Shown here one piece after another: positions 11,330-23,805 of a stretch of 64,000 nucleotides of DNA (its first letter is position 1; each line of letters begins with the position of its first letter). The position numbers were made by a program, and so were the translations under genes. The notes under the pieces are model-generated. The model saw only the letters and a program-made list of their open reading frames with translations, did not search any database and had not been told where the DNA came from. Source of the stretch: Cryptomeria japonica (Eukaryota; Streptophyta; Pinopsida; Cupressales; Cupressaceae); NCBI RefSeq assembly GCF_030272615.1, contig NC_081405.1, positions 155,353,613-155,417,612 on the forward strand, given 5' to 3'.

Positions 11330-12540
11330 GATACTCAAAAGTATAATTTTCCAACACCTTAGTGAAAATGCTTGCAACCTACTCCTTTGTATGAATATAC
11401 TCCAATAAGACTTCATTTTCTATAAGTTTATCCCTTAAGAAATAATATCTAATTGAGATATGTTTAATTCTTAAATGCATCACTGGATTCTTTAAAATAT
11501 TTATAGCACTGGGATTATCATACATGATAGGAATAACTTCATCATACACCACTCTGATAACTCTAGAAGTCTAATTAATCCACAACTTTAGTACAACAAG
11601 ATGTTGCTGCAATGTATTATGCTTCTAGAATAGATAAGGATATTGAATATTACTTCTAAACCAAGAGACCAACCTATATCCTAAGGAAAATGACCCACAC
11701 TAGTACTTTTCCTATCATCAATACTTCTGGACCAATCAACATCTATATATGGCTTCATCATGAAATCTCCATTCTTCTTGTACCATAGTCCAAAATCTGG
11801 GGTCCCTTTCAAATACCTAAAAATCCTCTTCATAGCTTGTTCATGAGTTAGTTTGAGATTAGACTGAAATCTATAAACCATGTAAATAGCTTGCATGCTA
11901 TCTGGTCTAGAGTTACTCAAATACAACAATCCTCTAGTCATAGATCTATACTTCTTTTGATCAACATCCAGAGATACATCACATTTTCTCAACTTACAAC
12001 CAACAACCAACAATATTGTAATAGGTTTACAATTCTCCATTGAAAATTTATTTAGCATTTATTTGACATATTTAGCTTGAGAAATAAATATATCATCTTC
12101 CAACTGAGTAACTTGCAAACCAACAAAGAAAGATAGCTCACCAATCATTGACATCTTAATTTCCTAACAAATCTCTTTTGCAAACTCTCTACATAGGTCA
12201 TCACTTCCTCTAAATATAATATCATCAACATAGACAACAAAAATCAACAAATTGATACCTTCAACTTTGAAATATAGATTTTTTATTTATAGCACCTTTC
12301 CATAATTTATATTGTAATAGATATATGTCTAGTCTAGAACACCAAGCTTTGGGTGTTGGTTTGAGCCCATGTTGTTCTTTGTTCAACTTGCACACCATAT
12401 CTAGTTCTTTTGACAATCTGAATCCATTGGTATGTTCAATGTATACCTTTTTCAAGTTCCCATTTATAAAAGATAAATTAGCATCCATATAATATACCTT
12501 AAGTTGAGGCATTTTGGGGCTAGACAAATGCCTTTCTAAT
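11330..12540 (-). pseudogene. Element H RT and RNase H
   Basis: Minus strand: YYMDANLSFINGNLKKVYIEH and ELDMVCKLNKEQHGLKPTP (copia RT). The YVDDI polymerase motif is still present at about 12215-12235. Next come ENCKPITILL and YLSNSRPDSMQAIYM, then RNase H (MKRIFRYLKGTPDFGLWY, YIDVDWSRSIDDRKS, DNPSAINILKNP). It is broken by stops. The RT begins abruptly after integrase (see next entry). Confidence 0.8.
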
Positions 12541-13420
12541 TCCATATTTTTTACAAAAACCACCAAACTCATTTGAAGTAAACTTGCCTTCTCTATCAGA
12601 TCTCAAGCACTTGATTTTAGCATCTACTTGATTAACAACCATTTATTTGAACACTTTAATTATTTCAAAAGCTTCAAACTTTTCTTTGAAAAATGTAACC
12701 CATGTCATCCTAGGGTAATCATCAATAAGAAACATAAAATACCTTTCTCCATTGTTCTTGTCTTCTTACAAAGCTCTATATGAATAAGCTCCAGGATTTT
12801 GGAAGTAGAATACTTCTCATTCTTGAAACTCCTCTTTGTCTATTTTATGAGTGGACATTCCTTGTACAAAGTATTAGTAGGTTTGACAATCCTTGGAAAA
12901 TCTCTTACTCCTTTAGTATTACAAATTTTCATCATGTTATAAAAGTTGACATGTCCCATCCTTCTATGTCATAACCAACATTCATTTCTTTGAGTAAAAA
13001 AATACTTGTTTTCACTTTTGTCCTTTATGTATTAAACATTTTCACTTGTCCTAATGCTTTTTGCTACCAACTTTCCAATTTTTCCTTTTCTAATTATACA
13101 TCAGGTATTGTTGAACACAACTTCATAATCTTTATTGCACATCTGACTAAAAATCAATAAGTTATGTCTCAAATCTTCAACATAATAAACATCATCAATT
13201 TAATGCTTACCGTCAATCGAGATACTTCTTTTTCCACAAATAGGTGCAGTTCCCTCTCCTATAAATTTTACTTCAGGATCCACCATCATACTTCTTAAGA
13301 TTAATAAACTTTTCTTTATGACCCGTCATGTGATTTTAACATCTGGAGTTGATGATCTAGGATTTTGGTTCCACCTTATCATAAAGTACAATCTTCTCAT
13401 TATTACTCTTTCCTTCTAAT
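12480..13420 (-). pseudogene. Element H protease-integrase remnant fused to RT by deletion
   Basis: Reading from 13370 down: the protease site IINSRC (D-S-G changed to N-S-R, followed by a stop) and NHMTG, then DLRHNLL, the integrase zinc-binding region (HRRMGHVNF, C..C degraded), ELIHIELC, LRSDREGKFTSNEFGGFCKKYG, then LSSPKMPQ. The next residues, LKVYYMDANLSF, belong to RT. The integrase C-terminus and the start of RT are therefore missing, with the junction near 12510. One intact copia of this type would need roughly 0.9-1.2 kb more here (estimate). Confidence 0.7.
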
Positions 13421-13556
13421 GTTTTGATTATATCCTTATTCTTCTCCTCTATAGACAAAAACTGAGATTCTTCATTTGAATCTTCACCTTCTTCATCCTC
13501 TGAAGAATGTGTCTCCACAAAACATAATCCTTTCTTTCATCTATCATCTATCTTCT

Positions 13557-14400
13557 TCATAAAGTCATATTTTTTAAATATACTCTTCTTCTCATCATTG
13601 CCAAATTTCTTGTAATCCAAGCTTTATATATACATTTAGATGCATAATGACCAATTCTACCACAAGTAAATAATTTCAAGGGTAACTTACATTCATATTT
13701 TTTTGTGCCTCTCTTCAATATTCTTACAAAGTTTTCTTCAATCTCTTCTAGATTCTCCATTTCTTTTAGTTCATCTTTTGTTATCCTTGAAATATTAATT
13801 GCAACTTCTCTTTTCTCTCTTTTTATTCCATCCATATTTGAAATCTCAAAGGAAGATAGTGTTCCAATAAGCTGATCAATTGAATACGTATTTGGATGAT
13901 GAACTTCCTCTATAACAAACTTCTTAGGTTTGTAGGATCTAGGAAAAGTTGATAAAATCTTCCTTATAACATCTCATTCTTCAAGATATCCATTGATACC
14001 TTTAATAATATTTGCAAGATTATTCACCCTGTGTATGTAGTTCTCAACACCTTCATCTTCAATTATTCTTAGATGTTGATACTTCTGCTTTAGATTCATC
14101 AACATAGCTTTATTTGTCTTTGGATCTCCTTCATAGTATTGATAGAGTATGTTCCAAATCTCTTTAGCTTCTTTCCATCCCTCTACTTTCCCAAATACTG
14201 CATCACTCAAGCAACTAAATAGTACTTTTTTATCTTTCACATTTGTCTCATTATTCTTAAATTCATGTGGGATTTGAGGTCCATTATGTGGAGGTTTATA
14301 ATTGGAATTGATAATTTTCCAATTTCCATTATGCAAATTCTCCATATAAGATACCATCCTATCCTTATAGCAAGGAAAATTTTGTGTCATCGAACAACAA
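13557..14400 (-). pseudogene. Element H gag
   Basis: Copia gag starting near 14390: FPCYKDRMVSYMENLHNG, KEIWNILYQYYEGD, LKQKYQHLRI.EDEGVENYI (UBN2-type). A CCHC knuckle follows at about 13640-13690 with the first Cys lost (FTCGRIGHYASKC). A frameshift separates the two open pieces. The usual basic linker and acidic region before the protease is recognisable but broken. Confidence 0.75.
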
Positions 14401-14471
14401 ATCCTTAATATGTAGTTCTTGTGGCATTCCGGATCTATCTCAAGTAGTTTAGCTTTCTAAAGAGGAACCTT

Positions 14472-14483
14472 GCTCTGATACCA
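14472..14483 (-). other. Element H primer-binding site
   Basis: The minus strand reads TGGTATCAGAGC, a perfect tRNA-iMet complement, two bases (AT) after the LTR end. Confidence 0.85.
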
Positions 14484-14485
14484 AT

Positions 14486-15901
14486 TGTTGAACCCAAGTC
14501 ACGATTGAAAGAGGGGTGAATAAATACAAAACTTCAAAATAGATTAATTATAAATAATTATCAACCACACACAACACTACTAAAAAAATTACTAACCATC
14601 AACACATGAACACAAAATTTTACGTGGAAAATCGAATTTGGGAAAACCCGAATGAGAATCTAACTCGCAATATGAATAAAAATGATTACCAAATTTTAGG
14701 CTCAATTCTAAGGAGAAAAAGCACTTTATGGGCTTGTAGAGATAAGGCACACAACCTTAGGCAAGGTACAAACTAAATAATTGCTCAACTGAGGCTCATT
14801 GCTTAAGAGCAAGATACATAAATGTTGCTAGAAGACATACTATCATACAACAATTGAAGAAGTAATAGAATTTAAATGAGAAGGATCTCATGAACATGAA
14901 ATTGTCCTTGAACAATAAGATCAAGCGACCGATATCATGAAAAAACATTTCTTAACACAATCTCTATCTCTGCACATTGTCTTTCTAAACATATCACCTT
15001 CAAGGATCTTCACAATATGACTTTTGCACATTCAAAAACTCAAATCTTCTTGCATATCATTCACATAAAATTCTCATCAATTCATACACATTCCACACAT
15101 ACTTCTACTTAACACATCTATCTGCATTCCTTAAATATGAATAAAAATATCAAAAACCTAATTGAGGGTTGGCCAAAAAAGAATAAGCCACCCAACCCAA
15201 AAAAACTTAAGTTGGTTCACTCCAAGAGAAAGAGGGAACCAAAATACATCATAAAAAATCATTCCAAGATATATCCAATGATACATATATTCTAATGCTA
15301 ACACATCCTCCAAAGTCAACATCAAATGTAACATGCAGATAGGAATTGAGGCTTGCAAACAATCAGCCAAAAAGACATCTTTCGATGCAAAATTCTCCAT
15401 ACGGATCTCCACACACTAGGGTGAGACCCATAACACTATCTCAACTTTTTATCCATAGCACATCTTGATCAAAAACATGATCCAACTAAGATAAATGAAT
15501 CATATATACTCAACCACAAGATAACTGAATATATCACACTCAAATCAACATAGCTTAATTGTGAATTACCAACACCACAATAGAAGATTCATATTGAGAA
15601 TACTATAAGAATCATATAATCATGTCCTATGAACTACAACAAAAAGTTCAACATATATGGAGGCCACGAAAGACTTTATGGACTAGTTTGATAGACACTC
15701 TTCTTCTTAGAAAGTAGTAACAACTGATTTCTACAAACCATGAACTAGAAAACCAAACTAATCTATCAATGAGACATAAAAACTCTCTCATACATATTGC
15801 GACAACCAACACCAAAATTATTCCACCAACACAAGAAGCATCCAGACCAAAATTCATCTCAACAACATCAATGACAAAAACACAAACTCATATTTTCCAT
15901 A
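14486..15901 (-). repeat. Element H 5' LTR
   Basis: About 1416 bp, the pair of 9571-11023, with the same TGTTGAACCCAAG edge. The right edge CCATA is a decayed copy of CCAACA. It is followed by the TCTCA duplication. Confidence 0.85.
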
Positions 15902-15906
15902 TCTCA

Positions 15907-16105
15907 CATTTCTATGCCTAATTAAACTTCCTTCCATTCCTCTAAAGTGAAGTGATTGGAGTGAAATATTAGAAAACCTTGGGTCAAACTTTCTATAATA
16001 CCTTTAAGTCCCATGAAGCTATGAATTTCACTTATATTCTATAATGCTGACCATTCCACTATAGCCTTGATATTTTCTAGATCTACTACAACTCACTCTA
16101 CCAAG
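15907..16105 (-). pseudogene. Element G RT C-terminal segment
   Basis: Minus strand: VDLENIKAIVEWSA, EIHSFMGL and RYYRKFDPRFSNI, the gypsy RT connection region that normally follows the YLGH..S..G segment. The upstream part lies at 34017 onward, across J, and the downstream RNase H lies at 9570, across H. It is the key bridge showing that one gypsy element hosts both copias. Confidence 0.8.
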
Positions 16106-16110
16106 ATAAT

Positions 16111-17052
16111 TGTTAAATTTTCAGGTAGCTGAGAGGGCGGGTGAATCAGTTGACAACTTAAATATTTTCTTCAACTCTTTTACACATCTGGACTAACCAA
16201 CAAAATTAAAAAATGAAAATATAACATGAAAGCATATACACAACACAGATCACACAAAGAACACCAGATATGACATGGAAAACCCAAGAAGGGAAAAACC
16301 ATGAAGAATGTTAGTTCTCAATATATAACACCAGTTAAGGTATTTTTTGCAAAAGGTGGCTACTGCTAGAATGCTCACTGCAGGTGGGCTCACTACCCAA
16401 AAAAGGCTCACTACTAAAGGAAGAAGAAAGAAAAAGAGAATCCACCTCTGACACATAATCTGTAATGTCAAAACTACTTTTGGTGCCTCAACAACAAGAC
16501 ACTTCACACATCATCAACAATTAGATTTTTCCTTTTCAATCTCACACATTTTTTTGTTGCCTAATACATTCAGATCATCCACATATATATATTGTCTCTT
16601 GGAAACATAATCTTCTATGTCAGCCAAGAAAAATATTTGAAAAAGGTCAACACTAAACATTCTAGTGGTAGGAAGGAATGAGAAGTAGACCATACTACAA
16701 CATGCTACATCCATCACAAATTCTAGACCCAAATCATGATTCACACACTACACAACTATTGCTACATAGATCCTCAAATTTCAGACCTAATCTGGACCCA
16801 AAATAACACTATTCAATACAAAAAAATAAGAATGGAATCAAGATACTCATGAATATAATCGATCAACACCATCTTTGATAAATAGAGAAATCCAAATCAC
16901 CATTAGTACAAACAAACATAATATCAATTGTAACACATCTTCTAGAGCACCAAATATTTTGGGAATGCAACTTCTAGATAACCAAATGAAAAATGATATG
17001 TTGACATCAATGACAACCATTAATGACAACCATCAACATCACATTTGGAACA
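16111..17052 (-). repeat. Element J 3' LTR
   Basis: 942 bp, plus-strand left edge TGTTAAATTTTCAG and right edge TTTGGAACA. It matches 33058-34016 (GCTGAGAGG..G.TGAAT, ACATGGAAAACCCAAGAAGG, CTCACTACC.AAAAAAGGCT). The polypurine tract is the reverse of ATATCCCCCATTG at 17053-17065. Confidence 0.85.
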
Positions 17053-17339
17053 ATATCCCCCATTGTAATTGATGACAACATCCATCAACAACAAACACAT
17101 AAGTCTCTTTTCATCATCAATATTTATGCACATCTCTGCATCTCTCATCTCATATCATATCTCTGCATCTCTCCTCCTTTGACATCAAGGACAAAGGCAA
17201 GCATAACTCCCCCTATGTAGTTCACTCCAACTCCCCCTAAGAGGAAGCACGCAAGTACTAGTCTAGAAAAGAACATGCAAGTTGTTCACCTGCACTAATG
17301 CACATCCAAATGTTCATTAGTTCAAATTAGGAAGGGGTA

Positions 17340-18798
17340 ATACCCCTAACATTTGTCGGAGATACTCAAAAGTATCTTTACACAATGCCTTTGTGAAGAT
17401 ATCTACAATCTACTATTTTGTAGGTACATACTCAAGATTTACCTCATTATCCAATACCATTTTCCTCAACAAGGGATACTAAATGGATATATGATTTGTT
17501 ATAAAATTTTGTATTAGATTCTCAAAAATGTTTATTGCACTAGTGTTGTCACACATAATCAAGATGGCTTCATTGAACATTACACTGATATTCTTCAACA
17601 TCTTCTTCATCCATAAAATCCGTGTGCAACATGAGGATGTTGCAATATATTTTTCTTCAGTTATAGATAAAGACACATAATCTTGCTTCTTACTTGATCA
17701 AGCAACAAATCAAGATCCAAAAAGAATGCTCCACTACTTGTACTTTTCCTATCATCAACACTTCGAACCAATCTACATCAGTATAAGATATCAAAGTGAA
17801 ATCTGAATTTCTATAATACCACAAACAAAATCCTTTTATTCCTTTAAAATATCTAAAAATTCTTTTTACCACCACAAAATGAGATTATTTTGGTTCTTGC
17901 TGAAATATAGCCACCAAACAAACTACATACATGATATCTGGTCTAGTATCAATCAAATATAACAATCCTCCAATCATTGATATGTATTGACTTGCATTAA
18001 CTTTAGGAGATTTATCTTCTTTAGTTAACTTGCATTTGGTAGTCATAGGTGTACACACTAGTTTGGAATTCTCCAGTCCAAACTTCTTCAACAATTCCTT
18101 AATGTATTTAGACTGATAAATAAAAATTCCTTTGTCATTCTGATCTACTTGCAAACCAAGAAATAAATTTAACTCACCGATCATAGACATCTCAAATTCC
18201 TTCTACATTTCATTAGCAATTTTTTTTGCATATGCCTTCATTTCCTCCAAATATTAGGTCAACAACATAAACTATAACAATTAAGATTTTACTTCAGTCA
18301 GTTTTGAATTATAAGTTGTTATTAGAAGATCCCTTTTGAAAACCTTGATCAATCAGATACTTATCTAGCCTTCCATACCAAGCTCTAGGAGCTTGTTTCA
18401 ATCTATGCGGGGCCTTCTTCAATTTGTAAACAATGTTTGGATCATCTGTCAAATTAAATACTTTTGGTTGTTCAATGCAAACTTCTTTTAGTTATCCATT
18501 CAAAATTGTTGACTTCACATCCATTTGATAAACCTTGAGATCCTTAAAAGTTGCAAAAGCAAGAAACATCCTGATTGCCTCCATCTAGGCAACTGGGGCA
18601 TGTCTCCTCAAAATCAATGCCTTCAATGTGTATGTAAACTTTGCAAATCAACCTTGATTTATTTCTAACAACTTTTCCTTCTTCATCCAACTTGTTTCGA
18701 AATACCCATTTTGTTCCAATTACATTCTTATCTGTCAGTCTATGAACTAGTTCCCATGTCTAATTCTTCTCAATATGATCCATCTCTTCTCTCATTAA
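17340..18798 (-). pseudogene. Element J RT and RNase H
   Basis: Read from 18798 down: EEMDHIEKN, NVIGTKWVFRNKLDEEG, a decayed YVVDL where YVDDI is expected (about 18255), then MSMIGELNLFLGLQVDQ, KYIKELLKKFGLEN, GGLLYLIDTRPDIMY, then RNase H (RIFRYFKGIKGFCLWYY, YTDVDWFEV, ITEEKYIATSSCC, CDNTSAINIFEN). The Asp change in the polymerase motif, stops and frameshifts make it non-functional. Confidence 0.8.
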
Positions 18799-19258
18799 TG
18801 TTGGTGTAATTAATTATTCATGTTGGATATTATTACACCTTACTTAAGTTTACTTAGGTACATGCATATCATAGTAGTTTGGGTATGAGACACTTGGGTG
18901 TTTGTGCCACATTGGGATAGTGTGTGTAGGAGAATTTTGACCTTTTGTGGTCTTATCTTGTTGTTACATTCCACCTTCGGTGGGTGATCCACCTCATGTG
19001 GAATATTATATTGTTTCTCCTACCTACCACACCTATTTCCTACCTACCTTTGTTTCTTATTGAGACACATGTCATGTTTGTGTGCTCACATATCCATATA
19101 GCCTTGCCTATATAAGCAAGCTCATATTCATTGTATGTAATGATTGATGATCCAGTTGATCAGTATTTTCATCTTGAGAGAATACAGTTTATTCTTATAA
19201 ATATTTTGTCTCTCTATTGTAATTTTCATTGAGCTCTTGATCTTGGCAAAATCTCACA
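18799..19258 (+). repeat. Element B 5' LTR
   Basis: 460 bp, TGTTGGTGTAATTAATTATT to AAAATCTCACA. The TATA-like CCTATATAAGCAAGC at about 19108-19122 probably marks the U3/R promoter; the 3' LTR has CCTATATAAGAAGGC at the same place. Confidence 0.88.
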
Positions 19259-19270
19259 TGGTATTAGAGC
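19259..19270 (+). other. Element B primer-binding site
   Basis: TGGTATTAGAGC, 11 of 12 matches to the tRNA-iMet complement, directly abutting the LTR. Confidence 0.8.
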
Positions 19271-21205
19271 CTAAAGGGCTTCTTTGATTAGTCATTTTTG
19301 AAGGCATCAATTTTTGGATCTGGGGAGGTGCTATTTTTTGGTGCGTCATACAATGATTTGGACATCACAGTGAATTTTGATTATAACTCGGCCTATTTTG
19401 GTGAAAAGTGAATTTTGGGCTTCGGAGGAAAAATTTGCCCAATTTGGGCGTATGATACGATTTAATTTTTTTTTTTTTTAAATCCAAAAATATTTAATAA
19501 ATTATTATCCCCCAGAAAAAAAAATTTAGGGGTGTGATTTGTAAAAGTTTATTGTTTTTTTGAATATATATATATATATATATACATATATATACATACA
19601 TATATACATACATATATATACATATATGTACATATATGTATATATGTATATATATGTATGTATATATGTATGTATATATATGTATATATATACATATATA
19701 TATATTATAAATTCGGGGGGGACTTTACCCAATCGCCGCACTCGTACCATACATCTTTGTGACTCATTATTTATGTAGGCCATTAGAAAAGTTGTCGCCG
19801 CAGCCCGTCGGACCTCCTGCTGCCAACAACCCTCTCCCATCGTCCTCCATTTACTGCAAGTTTTTGCCACACCAACATCACTCGAATGGGCCCATCACTA
19901 GCTCCCTGCTCTCACCAGCTTTCGACTCCACTGCGACTGACTACCATGCATCCTCACACTGCTAACCGACCACCTGCAACTCACGATCTTCACCCATACT
20001 CTGACTGCCTTCGATGTCCTTTCTTTGGGCCCCTGAACGCCCCTTCTTCGGGCCCCATTGACTCCCTATGCTCTGTGTCGTGTTTCCTGGCTGTGCTCTA
20101 TACCATGGTCCTTTGTCCAGCCCTGCCACTGCTCTTCGCTCCCACATCCTACTACTTCTATGTGCAACTTCTATTGGTCACTTGAATGCCAGTTACTGCC
20201 GACATCAGTCCTCATCCAATCGGTGACTAATTTTTTCAACGATCTCCTCTCGTCTACCCACTGCGACCATTGACAACATTTACCTAGGCGACTCCCCTTC
20301 CCAGTGCCACATGGTGACAATTCACTCACCCAATTAAACCAGTCATCGGACATGTCATCCACCTATGTGCCTAGTTGGCAGTCCATGCAGCAAGCCTTGT
20401 TAGCATTTTCGTATAGTATGAAACCATTCACGTTGTGCCACATGTATCGATGATGTCATGGTACGTACAAACATGAAAGGGGGAGTGATGGTCATTTTCA
20501 TGGTCATACGACTGTTAACTTTAAGCTTGCAGGTTGCTAACATTAGCCTACATCAGCAATTTTATAATTTTTTTACCCCCCTCTCATTGAGCTTTTTCAG
20601 TTTTGTAGTTCAACTTTGGAAGGTCCTATCTTGCTCATTTTTGCTCCTTTTTTGGTGCAATTGTTTTTGAAATGGGATAGAATTTTGTACTATTTGCAGT
20701 GGTGGAGGAATTTTATGATTTTGGTGATGAATTTTTCAAAATTTTCAGATCTTCATGACTGTACCTATCTAATCCCCAATTTTGCAACTTCAGAGGTTTC
20801 CTTTGGGGTCATACAACCTCCTTTTCAGGTGCTGTTTGTTTTTAAAGTACATAATTTATTTGTCTACTTTCATAATCTGCCATTAGTTTGCAGTGATTTT
20901 GAGTAGAAATTATACTTTCAGTATTTGGTCATTTTTGGCCTATTTGGTACTTGCATTTTGCTTGGATCTCAGTTTAGATCACTTGCAGTATTTGTTGAAG
21001 TCTCTTATATCTCATTTTAACAAGTTGTAAAATTGAAATTAGAAGTCCACCTTGCCTTGTTTTTAAAGTTTCCCATTGTACACACACTAAGTATAAAGTG
21101 CCAAATCACCATTTTGGGGGGGAGGTTTCTTGATTGAGTGAATTTGGGGGAGTTTCTTGTGTGATTGTGCCTCTCTCTATCTTGTGTTTTTTTCATTTTG
21201 GTACT
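19271..21205 (+). other. Element B 5' leader
   Basis: Long untranslated leader. It holds a TA/TATACA microsatellite (19565-19705) and then a GC-rich stretch (about 19720-20400) of different composition from its surroundings. The stretch from about 20880 to 21205 is nearly the same as in element A. The GC-rich stretch has several short overlapping open frames in different frames; none shows a domain. It differs in sequence from the GC-rich block at the matching place in A. Confidence 0.6.
19565..19705. repeat. TA / TATACA microsatellite
   Basis: About 140 bp of alternating TATATA, TACATA and TGTATA units. Open frames across it on both strands (Ile-Tyr-Ile-Tyr) are products of the repeat and not genes. 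Confidence 0.95.
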
Positions 21206-21985
21206 ATGGGTTCTCCTAAATTTCCACTTTTAACTCCTCATAATTATGCATTAAGGAAGATAACGGCATGGAGTAAACTAATGGAAAAAGGACTCTTTCA
21301 TTATGTAAATGGAACTATGACAACACCACTTGATCCTAAGGCTGATCCTAATGCTCAAGTTGAATGGCTCACTAAGAATTCTCTAGCACTTGGAACTCTT
21401 AGAAAGTATGTATTAGATGACCTCATTTGTCACATTGATAAGTGTATTACAATTAAAGAGGTGGGATACTTTTGAGAAATTGTATGGACAAGTTGATAAG
21501 ATTAAGGGCTACAAGCTTGATAGTGAACTCACAACTTTAGATTCTAAGGATTTTGATACAATCCAATATTATGTCACAAAAGAAATTGAGCTAAGAGCAA
21601 AGCTAAATGATTATGGAATTGACAAAAGGGATGCTCAATTGGTTTATAACTTGTTGGACAAGCTTCCTTTAGAGTATGCAACCTTTGTATCTAGCTTTCA
21701 CACCCATAGGTTAGCTCAAGGTTCCTAATACACTTCTCCCTCAGTTGATGTATTCATGGAGATGTTGATACTTGAGCAATCTAAGTTGACCAAGATGGGG
21801 ATTCTCAAATCTTCAAAGTCACAAGCTTTGGTGGCTAACAAAGGGAATCACAACAATCAAGGAAAAGGCAAGAATCAAAAGCAACCTAAGTCAAAACTAC
21901 AACAAGATGGAACATAATTCTCCTCTCTACAACAAGGTGATTCTAGATTCCCACCTAAGAAGAAATCATATAAGGACAATATTTT
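21206..21985 (+). pseudogene. Element B gag
   Basis: The start is the ATG at 21206 (MGSPKFPLLTPHNY), the same start as in element A. It continues ITAWSKLMEKGLFHYVNG and LGTLRKYVLDDLICHIDK. A +1-type shift near 21450 moves the frame to WDTFEKLYGQVDKIKG, KEIELRAKLNDYGIDK and YNLLDKLPLEYATFVSSF. A stop follows at 21726. It is the better-preserved copy of the family gag, but not intact. Confidence 0.82.
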
Positions 21986-21986
21986 T

Positions 21987-22375
21987 TGTGCATATTGCAA
22001 GAAGTCAGGACATGATGAACATCATTGTCACAAGAAGGATATTGATGAGTTGAATAATCTTCTTGAGAAGAACAAAATAAACCTACCTTCTAGAATGTCT
22101 ACATCGGCTTCTTCTTCCAAGGATAAAGGAAATGATCACTCTTTTGGGATAGATAAATCAAAGGGACAAGCTCTTTGTGCTACTACAAGTCATGATTTAG
22201 GGAGATGGCTTCTAGATCCAGGGGATTCTCATCATATGGCATCTTTGTAGTCTATGTTCTCTTCATTTGAGTCTTGCCACATGCCATAGATTTTCATGGG
22301 CAATCATACATACATGGCTGTGATTGGGAAAGGCTCTATTTCCATTGGGGATAACTCCTTCAATGATGTGTTGTG
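21987..22375 (+). pseudogene. Element B zinc knuckle and protease, 5' part
   Basis: An intact CCHC knuckle CAYCKKSGHDEHHC is encoded at 21987-22028. The protease reads RWLLDPGDSHHM, with the D-S-G triad changed to D-P-G (22215-22223), then a stop and frame loss near 22248. VIGKGSISIGD follows up to the insertion site of solo LTR S; the reading resumes at 23806. Confidence 0.82.
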
Positions 22376-23800
22376 TGACAGTATGATGAAATAATAAGTA
22401 TCTGGTAGAATACTGAGAGGGTGGGGGTGAATCGGTGTATTGAAAAATTGATACAAAGTTCCCAAACTCAAATTCAACCACACAAAGTAAACATATCGCA
22501 ATCAAGATCAATATTAAGAATACTTGACATCAACCGGTTTGACTATTATGACAACTTAACAGTAAACAACTCCAATCTTGTAAACATCAACAATGCTTAA
22601 TCATAACTCAACATATTCATCTCTCAATGCTTCTAGTTATCATGCCTTTTCAGAAATTAATCAAATCAACAAATTCTTAAGATCATAACCAAAAAAACAT
22701 TCACCACTTGACACAAATGTTTATACATGGAAAACCCAAATAGGTTAAAACCACGATGAGATGAGACTCACAAGGATAGCTATCTAAACTCTTTTGAAGT
22801 TTGCCCTATTAGGAGCCAAGCCTGTTAAAGCTTTACAATAAGTCTTGTTAAGAACTAATTCTGATTAGGAATCACCTGGTTAAGGGATTTACAAATATGC
22901 CTTGATGAAAAGAATAATACCCTATTAGGAGTAACCTTGCTGGAGGATTTATGGGCCACCTTGTTAGAGGATTTAATAAGCAACCAAGCTTGTTAGAGCT
23001 TACCTGGTTAAGGGATTTCACTTATGTTGTAATTGTTAGAAAATAACAAGTTTTCTTGATCTGTCTGAATAGCACTACATTTGCTTGATTAGATCCTTTT
23101 AAGATTCAATCTGCCTTACTCAAAGTGCAGATCCATTCACCGGTTAGGAAACTACACACTCAACAGGTTTCTGCCAATCTTGCCAACAACTTTTACAAAC
23201 AACTTCATTGACCTTAAATACAAATCAATTAGGTCGGTAACACAACAAAAACCTAATTCTCATCATCGAGATTACAAACAAGTCAATACAATCTTGACCG
23301 TTAGAAATCATAACAATATCTTCACATTCTTCAAGAAAATTCCAACTGCTCCATGATCACCACTTCATTGGACTTTGTAACTCATCACGCGTTGTGCATT
23401 AGATGTAATCAACTTTTCTCCTTCCCTAGACAACAAACAAACGTGCTAAAAAAATTTGAACTTATCCTCATACAATGATCACATGTGTCTCCATCATTAC
23501 CGCTCATTAGATAATAAACCAACAAACTTTATCGGTTAGGGTTTAACAACTGATAGGGTTTACCGATTACATTGCATAGAAAGGTTTAACCCTTTACACC
23601 GGTTACTAGTTCAACTCACAAACTTAACATACCAATTTCCAACATCTTCCACAAAGATCTTCTTATCGGTTACTAGCCAATATAAAAAACAACAATATCA
23701 ACAATAACATGAATATCATTATCGGTTCAATTGACATCAATGACAACATATCATTAATGTAATCTATAAGAAAAATGCCAACAAACTACAAATGCCAACA
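22376..23800 (-). mobile_element. Solo LTR S inside element B
   Basis: 1425 bp between perfect TTGTG duplications (22371-22375, 23801-23805). On the minus strand it runs TGTTGGCATTTG to CATACTGTCA, the TG..CA ends of an LTR, with no internal coding sequence. It shares blocks with the LTRs of C and E: the CTGAGAGGGTGGGGGTGAATC block (22412-22432), GGAAAACCCAAATAGG and the degenerate GTTAGAG/GTTAAGGGATT repeats. A solo LTR forms by recombination between the two LTRs of a full element. Confidence 0.85.
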
Positions 23801-23805
23801 TTGTG

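Larger units (their letters stand above)
9571..15901 (-). mobile_element. Element H: deleted Ty1/copia retrotransposon
   Basis: Complete LTR-to-LTR copy, flanked by a perfect 5 bp duplication TCTCA (9566-9570 and 15902-15906). The 5' LTR is 14486-15901 and the 3' LTR 9571-11023; a consensus primer-binding site lies at 14472-14483. The order gag, protease, integrase, RT, RNase H defines copia. It sits in the RT/RNase H region of element G, whose frame resumes on both sides. Confidence 0.85.

Noticed and set aside
19526-19870. Tyr/Ile-rich open frames on both strands
   Set aside because: Products of the TATACA microsatellite.
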